From Periplaneta americana (taxonomy: Eukaryota; Arthropoda; Insecta; Blattodea; Blattidae), in contig NC_091119.1 of NCBI RefSeq assembly GCF_040183065.1, positions 209,006,298 to 209,070,297 on the forward strand: 64,000 nt of DNA, written 5' to 3'. The notes under the pieces were generated by a model, which was given only the letters and a program-made list of their open reading frames with translations, was not told the DNA's origin and did no database searches. Positions 57,093-64,000 of the stretch are shown here, one piece after another (positions within the stretch are counted from its first letter, which is position 1; each line of letters opens with the position of its first letter). The translations under genes were made by a program, and so were the position numbers.

Positions 57093-60000
57093 ATGAGCAG
57101 TCCACGACAAAACGAAATGGAAGTCGATGATGCAGCTATTCCAGTTAATAAAAGTGTTATGGCCTCATCTGGTACTGTTGGAAGTGTGTCTGTATCATTG
57201 CATCCTTTGGTTATAATGAACATTTCAGAACATTGGACTAGACTACGGGCTCAGGAAGGGACTCCTCAACAAGGTAATAAAAATGGGGAGTGACGTAGGT
57301 CGAGGGGTACGTTTATTATTTCAACGTTCTTATCAATGACACGCGCATTCGGGGTTATTTTTTGTATTGTTTTAAAGAACTAATATAATCGACAGCGTCA
57401 TCACACATGATTTGGATAAACTCCAGAACATGGATTACACCCTTTCCCCCTCTTACTTCAAAATTCCAACCTTGTGCACACAAAATAAATTATTGGCACT
57501 GAAATTCACAGTTCATATTCGAAATGACGTCCTTGTGATATCTGGTAGACTGCACATCTCCTGAAGACATGTCCAGCAACTCGCCGCTGTTCGTTCTCCG
57601 AAATGGCTCGAATTTATGTCATGTAGCGATTGTTCGTGAAAACTGTGTGGATTTTCACTGTGGAACTATGCTTCATCACTATAAAAATTAAGATGGCGTC
57701 AAGTAGTCAATCATACACTGACTGTTGAAACTACATGAAAAACCTAAGTCTGCTTTGATAATCGGGTTCTGTTAAACTCTAAACTACACGAATTTTGTAA
57801 GGTTTTAATTTTAATCGTTTCGTACCTCTTATCACTGAAGACTGACACCTCTATCTGCTGAGCTACATGGTGGGATGATGTCGTAGGACTTCTCTCTAGT
57901 CAGTGGCCAATTTCATCTAACATCTCCTCAGTGAGATGCTTCACACATTTTCGTTTCTTATCCAATACTGATCCAGTTGTACGAAATTTCTTCACTAAAT
58001 TGTAAATCATTGTGTTAGAAGGCTCTGGTGAATCAGGGAATGACTGACGGAAGTTTGTTACAACTGTTCTCCAAGATTCGTATTTCACAAAGTTGTTGTT
58101 AATAAACACTCGTTGTTCAAAGCTAGCCTATATTTCATAATGGACACACTACTGCACTCTAAATGTACCCATGGTATACAGCTGCACTCTCATGGTGAAC
58201 TAAACACGAAACGTACGCAAGTAAGAGGTCTGATCACTGCAATACCACAGCTGTTACAATGCATACGACTTTCTGCTGACGCCGGTCTAGCCCTGGCAGA
58301 CTCTCTCTGTATTATGTCCTCGGATTTTCGGATGTTATATTGGTAACTAGAAAAGGGAACTAAAACTGTGCTGTGTAATTATACAGTTAAGTATTAAACG
58401 ATTTTCATGTTGAAAGATTATTTGTGGGTGCTTACCGAAACCAAACCCCCCCCCCTCCCACACACACACACACACACACAGACCCCCCCCGGTGTAGCTT
58501 TTTCTGGAGAATTACCGGAGCATTATTTGTAAATAATGCATCAGATCTCATCTTAAATAATGTTTTAATGTTGGTTCACAATAAAATTGTTGCCTTGCGA
58601 CGTCGTTTCCGTTGAGCAATTCCTCTCATAACGACATACTGTAGTTGTAAGTCAGTTGTGAATTATGATATTTGCCTATCTTTCAATGATTCACATAGCC
58701 TACAGTAGAGCTTCCGTTTTTAATCGTGTTAGCCTATTAATTTATATCACTGAGGGATGGCTTACAACTTGCTTTCTCTTCAAAGTTTACAGATAACATT
58801 CAAGATCTTATGACTTCGAGAACAGTAGGCCTACAAAACATCCACATTGTTAGATGTCCGTATTTTTAATTAACTTAGTTTGCTAAGAACATTGAATCTA
58901 TGCTAACACTAATATTTAAAATATATTACATGTGTAACATGGTATTTGTTACTCTAGCGGCACCAACTGTGGCCAGATATGGGGAGACAATAGCGACATC
59001 TATGACTAACCTTGTCTCCTGTACTCTTTAACCTTGTCACATTCCTTGGCCTCATGTCACCTCATCTGACACTAATAAGTGCCATTAGAATATATAATTA
59101 CGGTAACATCTATTATTGTTGCTATTTTCCTACTAAACTAAGATTATGGAAGATAATAGTTGCAACTTTGTCTTATTTCTAGTCATTGGTGCTTTAATTG
59201 GCAAGCAAAAAGGACGCAATATCGAAATAATGAATTCGTTTGAGTTGTTATTCAGCTGTATCGGAGGGGATACCATCATTGACAGGGATTATTACAACAC
59301 AAAAGAGGAGCAATGTAAGTAAGCTGTGCTGTAACTGTATAATTTTACACATTGAAATCTTATAAGAGCAACAGAATAGTTGTATGCAAAGAGAGACAAT
59401 TGCAGTTAAACAGGTGTTCAGCGACATGGACTTCCTGGGCTGGTACACGACTGGCGACCACCCCGATGACAGTGACATCAAGATCCACAAGCAGATCTGC
59501 GAGATCAACGAGAGCCCCATCCTGCTCAAGCTGAACCCACAGGCCAGACACAGTGACGTGAGTCCGACAGGCATCGTGTATTCACTCTGTGCAGTTCCAT
59601 CTCTTCGTGTTGTAAAGTATTATCTGCATGTTGTTAGCTGCCCGTCACAATGTATGAGTCGGTGATCGACCTGGTGGGCGGCCAGGCCACGATGCTCTTC
59701 GTGGAGCTGCACTACACGCTGGCGACGGAGGAGGCGGAGCGGATCGGAGTCGACCACGTGGCACGTATGTCCAGCAACGAGGCAGGCGAGAGTTCTCTAG
59801 GTGAGAAACTTGAGATTGCAGACATGTACGGACATTTTCATGTCTTACTAAGGTTGTCAGTGAGGCCTTATCCTATGATCCTATACGGGATGCCAGAAAT
59901 CTCTTATTTATGGACAATGTGTCATAGACGAAGGTCCTACAGGGGACAGAAAGACTAACACAGGAAATGGCATATGATTGGCTGAGGGAGCCCAACGTCT

Positions 60001-61639
60001 CAAAAGGCGTATGGGAAAGCTAAAGGAGAGAAGTGTCATACACGGAAAATTTATTTTTATTTTATTATTTTTCCTTACTTTTTATATGGATGTTGTGTTG
60101 TAGAAATATCATTGTAAACAGTGACTATTTTATTAATAACATTGTGTTTAGGAATGTGAGAACGAAAGCACAGTAAAAAAGCAAAATTAAATATAATACA
60201 TAAAATTTTAAAAGCTAAAAATAAGTCAAAATCTAACAACTACAGTGGTAATGTCAAGTTTCTGGGCATATGCTTGGAGTCAAACTTGACGATATCAAGA
60301 GAGATCTTTCTGATAAAGCTTAAATGTCAAGTTGATCTACAGGGCACCTCTGATTGAGGTTCTGGCTGATACGTACATCTATTATCAGGCAGTACATCTC
60401 ACTTGATGATATGTGTCAGAGGAAGAACATTGTTTGTATGCATCTGAAGTCTGATTAGTGTAATATGTAGTTAATCAGCGATCGTATGCAATGGAGGGGG
60501 AAAGGAACTGGCCACCCTACCCTATTATCTCCTGGCCTAGTTGCCTCATGAATGATGCCTTATTGGTGTCACTTGTGGGGTCCAGACCTATCTTCGTACA
60601 GTTGACTAAACAACAATCTACAGAGGTTGAAAGTTGTTTATTTTTCTTACATTCAGTTTGATATATTATATTGAATTCTTGTTCGGGGTAATAACGTGAA
60701 AGTAAAAAAAATTCTGTTACTACAGAAAAGGGGACCATAAGTGTAATGCGCAATATGGAAACTGGAACTCAATGCAAACCTTTGTTTAGGAAACTAAACA
60801 TCTTAATGATAGTGACTATGTAATTTCTGTCTGGTCTCTCTTGCCAATGGTTTATTTATAACCCAGTTCTGAGTTTGAGGTGCCTGGAAGGCGGAGTTAC
60901 GCTGCCCTGATGATACTATGATAAGATGATTATGAAGTGCCAGGAGAGGTTTTAAACTTAAGCATAACCTAATTTCCAGAGCATGAATGAACACAGGAAC
61001 ATTCCCATTTTAAGGAAAAATTCCTATGTTCTAACTAGCAATCGAACCCGGGATCTCATGAACTGTAGTCAGAAGCTCTGACCACTACCCCATGAGGCTG
61101 GTTATATATTAGAGAAAATATTTACTCGTTTTTACTAAATAACACTTGTTATGAATACAACATGAGAAACAAAAATAATTTGAGTTCTAACATCTGCAGA
61201 AGTACCTCAGCTAAAAACAGCTTTCAGGAAATGGGAATTAAACTATATTATGTATTATCTAGTAATCGATAGTTTTAAATTAGCTGCCAAAGACTTATTA
61301 ATAAATCATGTCTTATGATATTCTGGTGATGTGATGTGGTAGAGAAGGCCTGATGGCCAGATTAAAAAAATTATTTAGGAACTAAGTTTCTCTAGAATGA
61401 AATTTAATTCTTTTAACGAAGTTTTATTCATGTCACTCGTTGCAGTGGCAGAGCATCTGACGGCACAGCACTCGGCCATCAAGATGCTGCACAGCCGTGT
61501 GAAGCTGGTGCTGCAGTATGTGCGTGCCGTGCAAGCAGGGGAATTGCCTAGCAACCACGAGATCCTTCGAGAGGCTTACAGCCTCAGCCACAGATTGCCC
61601 GTGCTGCAGAGTCCACGCTTCCGAGCAGACTTCTACAAT
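57093..61639 (+). CDS. COPS6: COP9 signalosome complex subunit 6 (CSN6), 3' end outside window
   Basis: Five exons with GT-AG borders and matching phases: 57093-57273, 59183-59314, 59406-59557, 59638-59800, 61446-61639 (822 nt, 274 codons). The start [20 protein letters not shown] is followed by [99 protein letters not shown] and [20 protein letters not shown], ending RFRADFYN. Human CSN6 has 327 residues; about the last 47 should lie in one more exon beyond the window. The MPN domain has GWYTTG where the metalloprotease subunit CSN5 has GWYHSHP, so it is the catalytically silent partner. In the complex CSN6 pairs with CSN5 and supports removal of NEDD8 from cullins in nucleus and cytoplasm. 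Confidence 0.97.
57490..58110 (-). mobile_element. Tc1/mariner-like transposon relic in CSN6 intron 1
   Basis: The minus-strand N-terminal domain ([44 protein letters not shown], 58109-57900) is the DUF4817 helix-turn-helix. An internal deletion follows, then SDEA-FH with [14 protein letters not shown] (~57670) and the end [27 protein letters not shown] (57610-57500), a typical transposase C terminus. A +1 change and lost middle make it inactive. Confidence 0.75.
58448..58489. repeat. C-rich and (CA)n microsatellite
   Basis: C9, then a (CA)n run of about 11 units, then C8. Within CSN6 intron 1. Confidence 0.92.
60455..60610 (-). repeat. Dispersed repeat family R, copy 4 (longest, inverted)
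   Basis: GAGGGGGAAAGGAACTGGCC, CCCTATTATCTCCTGGCCTA, GATGCCTTATTGGTGTCACT and GTCCAGACCTATCTTCGTAC in order. It lies in the last visible CSN6 intron. Confidence 0.85.
60832..60925. repeat. Dispersed repeat (GCCTGGAAGGCGGAGTTACG family), copy 2
   Basis: Matches 28905-28982 and directly precedes a SINE. Confidence 0.8.
60927..61105 (-). mobile_element. tRNA-derived SINE
   Basis: On the minus strand GCCTCATGGGGTAGTGGTCA, GAGCTTCTGACTACAGTTCA and GATCCCGGGTTCGATTGCTA make a tRNA-like head with box A and box B. The body TTCCTGTGTTCATTCATGCT and CTGGCACTTCATAATCATCT is shared with 31736-31818. It lies in an intron of CSN6. Confidence 0.85.
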
Positions 61640-62228
61640 GTGAGCATTACATATTCGAGAAGGAAATGTCGAGTTATTCTTAACAAGGGATACAGAATAA
61701 GCTTATGAAATTCCTTCGACATTTTTATTTTCAAGCATATCACTTTTGTTTTGTAGACGGTAGCTGGTGTTCCAGTTCAGAGCGAGAAACAAAATTTTCT
61801 GAGCAAGTGCAGTGTGTTATAAAATTCAGGTGGCCCAAATTTTGTTTTTGGGTCTGTACTATCAGAGCATTTTCACTGAAGTTGATGTTTTGTTTCATGC
61901 TGGTGCAGTGAAAACTGTTCACAACAGAATGTGCACTTAGCAGAACAACTTTCAGCTTATTAGATCCTGTATGCAAAATTAACTAATAGAAAGACTAAAA
62001 ATCTTTAACAATTATTAATTGAAAGCTGTATGAGCAGATTAGGTGTGTTGTGTTTGAGAAAGAATGTTCTTCAGAGTTTTATATAAGGAACATTTTCAAA
62101 ACCAGGATAACAGATACGGCAGCTATTTCATCAGTTTCTCCTCATTCACTCAATTACTGAACAGTTAACATTTATGAAAATGTGGTCATCGATTCCCTTG
62201 TATTTATGAGAACATTAAATCAAATCAT
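61640..62228. other. CSN6 intron sequence, no further exon seen
   Basis: Starts with the donor GTGAGC at 61640. The expected last exon (beginning with a Q-C-N-D-like sequence in relatives) was not found in the remaining window. Confidence 0.5.
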
Positions 62229-62935
62229 ACAGAGTGATTCACGAGGATTTACCTCCCTTGCGATGCTTATTCTGAGCCAAAAATGTCATATAAACATTTG
62301 TCCTAATCTCAGTATTTTCAGAATTACACTAATTTGAAGTTGTTTGTAAAATACCATTATTCTTGAGTTTTAAGGGTAAAAGAATATTACAGATAAAGAA
62401 TGAATTATTCAGGAGTATCATTTCTTTAATTGGCTAGTATTCTGAAGCTAAAATGTGTTGTGAATTTCATAGTTCCTTCGTACAGATTTTTTTTTCTTCG
62501 ATTTTTAACTACAAAACTACATTTTGTTACGCACTTATCACGACAATTGTTACAAATCACGCCACTCTTGTAAATTCTTTAAGACTGACATTAGGATGCA
62601 TAATTAAACTGTAAAAAATCAAGTTCCTAAGTCGTATGATTTGAAACAATTGTGATAAATGCGTAAGAATGACGTAATTTTTAGTTAAAAATTGAAAAAC
62701 AAAATGTGTACAAAGCAATGAACAACACATTTTTAGCTTCAGAACACTAGCCAATTAAAGAAATGACACTTGTGAATAGTACATTCCCTATTTGTGATAT
62801 TCTTTTACCCTTAAAGCTAAAGAAAAAAGGTATTTTACTAACAACTTCAATTAGTGTAACTCTGAATATAATGAGATTAGGACAAATGTTTACATGACAT
62901 TTTTTTGCTCAGAATGTCCTCGAAAATAAGCTCTG
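62229..62935. mobile_element. Large foldback/MITE (~700 bp, ~320-bp arms)
   Basis: Words on the left recur inverted on the right: ATGTCATATAAACATTTGTC / GACAAATGTTTACATGACAT, CCTAATCTCAGTATTTTCAG / TGAATATAATGAGATTAGG-like, TTAAGGGTAAAAGAATATTA / GATATTCTTTTACCCTTAA, TTTCTTTAATTGGCTAGT / CTAGCCAATTAAAGAAA. The left outer end ACAGAGTGATTCACGAGGAT lacks a clean right partner. Confidence 0.85.
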
Positions 62936-62938
62936 TAA

Positions 62939-63984
62939 GGCCTGTTACACACTTGAAGAGTTTTCGCTAGCGAGAAATGTGTCTCGAGAAAAATCAAAGA
63001 TTGATAACATGGATTCAAATGGACATCCACATACTGGAAGAGATTCTTGCTCGAGGCAAAAACCTCGAGCTAGTTTCTTGCTGAAATTGGTAGCTCAGCG
63101 AATTTTTTTGACACATTTGTCAAAGATGTTTGATATTCATACTCTTTATTGCGATTGAATGTAGAAAAAGATGAAGTAGTAATATCACAGGTGGTGATGA
63201 ATTGTATTATTTTTATTGACAATGAGGAAAGATGGCTGATTATTGCAGTCAGAAACTTATCGAACTTACGATATCACTTGTAGGCCTATTTATATGATAC
63301 ACGGGATGAAAACTATAAAAACACGAAACTTAAAGAAGAAACCTGGGGACAAATATCAGATGATCTGAAAATAAATAGGGCTATATTTTATTTTGATGAG
63401 ATTTAATAGTATTAATTATAACATTTGAAATAATGTTTCTACAAGTCTTAACAGTTTACGTAATTTTAATCAGAATATAGCAAAGAATCCTCTATCATAT
63501 CATGAATGGCAAAAAATCTGATGTCTATTCAATCTAAGATAACGCCTAAACGTACAGTATCATCATCCAAATGGAAATCAGTGACCGAAACTAGCCTTTA
63601 TCTTCGTGAGATACAATGTGATTTCCATATATTTCTGGCTTTAATTTTAGGCCTACTTTTTCTTGTCATTAACAAAATATGTTCATATAATTCCATTTCC
63701 TCATCATCTGAATACTCAGATTCAACATAGTAGCGTTCGTATGTAATTTGTAAAGTACGACAATATACTTACAGGTTATATATTTAAATACATAACCTGT
63801 AATATTTTTCCCAACGAGTGATTACTATATTCAGAAAAGTGCTAGTGCTTTCTGCATGAAGGCAGTGCATAGATGATCATAGCAAGGTGTGATCTGTGAT
63901 AGCGAGAACTCGCCAAGTGTGTGGAGGAAGGCTCTTCGCCTCTTTCTTGCAACACATTTCTCGCTGGCAAGTGTGTAACGGGCC
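62939..63984. mobile_element. PIF/Harbinger-like element with MADF and transposase remnants
   Basis: Ends GGCCTGTTACACACTTG and CAAGTGTGTAACGGGCC are inverted copies, extended by subterminal CGAGAAATGTGT words; TAA and TTA flank them (a Harbinger-type T-W-A site, but not identical). On the plus strand (63265-63360) YDTRDENYKNTKLKEETWGQISDDLK resembles a MADF domain, the DNA-binding partner protein of this superfamily. On the minus strand (63730-63560) YSDDEEMELYEHILLMTRKSRPKIK and RNIWKSHCISRR resemble the start of a HARBI1-like transposase. The catalytic part is gone. Confidence 0.7.
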
Positions 63985-64000
63985 TTAGTGACGGTAAATC

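Noticed and set aside
61020-61100. A functional tRNA gene on the minus strand
   Set aside because: The tRNA-like head is joined to a body repeated at 31736-31818, so it is a SINE.

Overview
The window is animal nuclear DNA, almost certainly from an insect with a large, repeat-rich genome; a cockroach or termite (Blattodea) is the best guess. The reasons are AT-rich DNA, GT-AG introns, two conserved animal genes, an insect-type odorant-binding protein, and RTE-type LINEs and tRNA-derived SINEs of a kind I associate with Periplaneta-like genomes. The species call is inference.

Host genes fill only a small part. (1) An intronless, GC-rich odorant-binding protein gene lies at 3948-4622 (+). (2) PSME3IP1/FAM192A, a nuclear partner of the PA28-gamma proteasome activator, is at 49117-56070 (-); all five coding exons can be joined in frame. 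(3) COPS6/CSN6, a COP9 signalosome subunit, is at 57093-61639 (+); five exons are present and the last one lies beyond the window. Genes 2 and 3 are head to head, with about 1 kb between their start codons, and probably share a promoter region. Two short exon-like stretches (5892-6006 + and 20708-20759 -) are weak candidates for first exons.

The rest is a graveyard of mobile elements. 1-11 kb: RTE LINE fragments, an IS630/Tc1-like element split by an RTE insertion, minisatellites and foldbacks. 11.4-13.3 kb: a TIR element with a DUF7869-type transposase relic. 15.3-16.7 kb: a PIF/Harbinger element with TTA target duplication. 17-20 kb: an RTE copy with a perfect target duplication, a Jockey/CR1-like LINE and a hAT relic. 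21-25 kb: satellite-like repeats and a nearly full-length RTE. 25-28.6 kb: two large palindromes. 29-31.7 kb: a LINE cut by a 590-bp TIR element whose removal restores the reading frame. 32-40 kb: LINE and DNA transposon scraps, SINE tails and a 78-bp tandem array. 40.3-40.7 kb: a second DUF7869-like relic. 43.1-46.4 kb: a third, inside a TIR element that also holds a SINE and a mariner. The introns of the two conserved genes carry mariner, Tc1-like, LINE and SINE copies. 62.2-64 kb: a foldback and a second Harbinger relic with a MADF-like and a transposase-like part.

The most interesting signal is the set of three divergent DUF7869-like transposase relics. They share a D-x-[CS]-x-x-Q-N-[KR]-N ... 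G-H-[ST] core with near-constant spacing. Two of them sit in elements with ~31-39 bp TIRs, extra copies of the terminal motif near the ends, and 4-bp AT-rich target duplications. This looks like a poorly described DNA transposon lineage.
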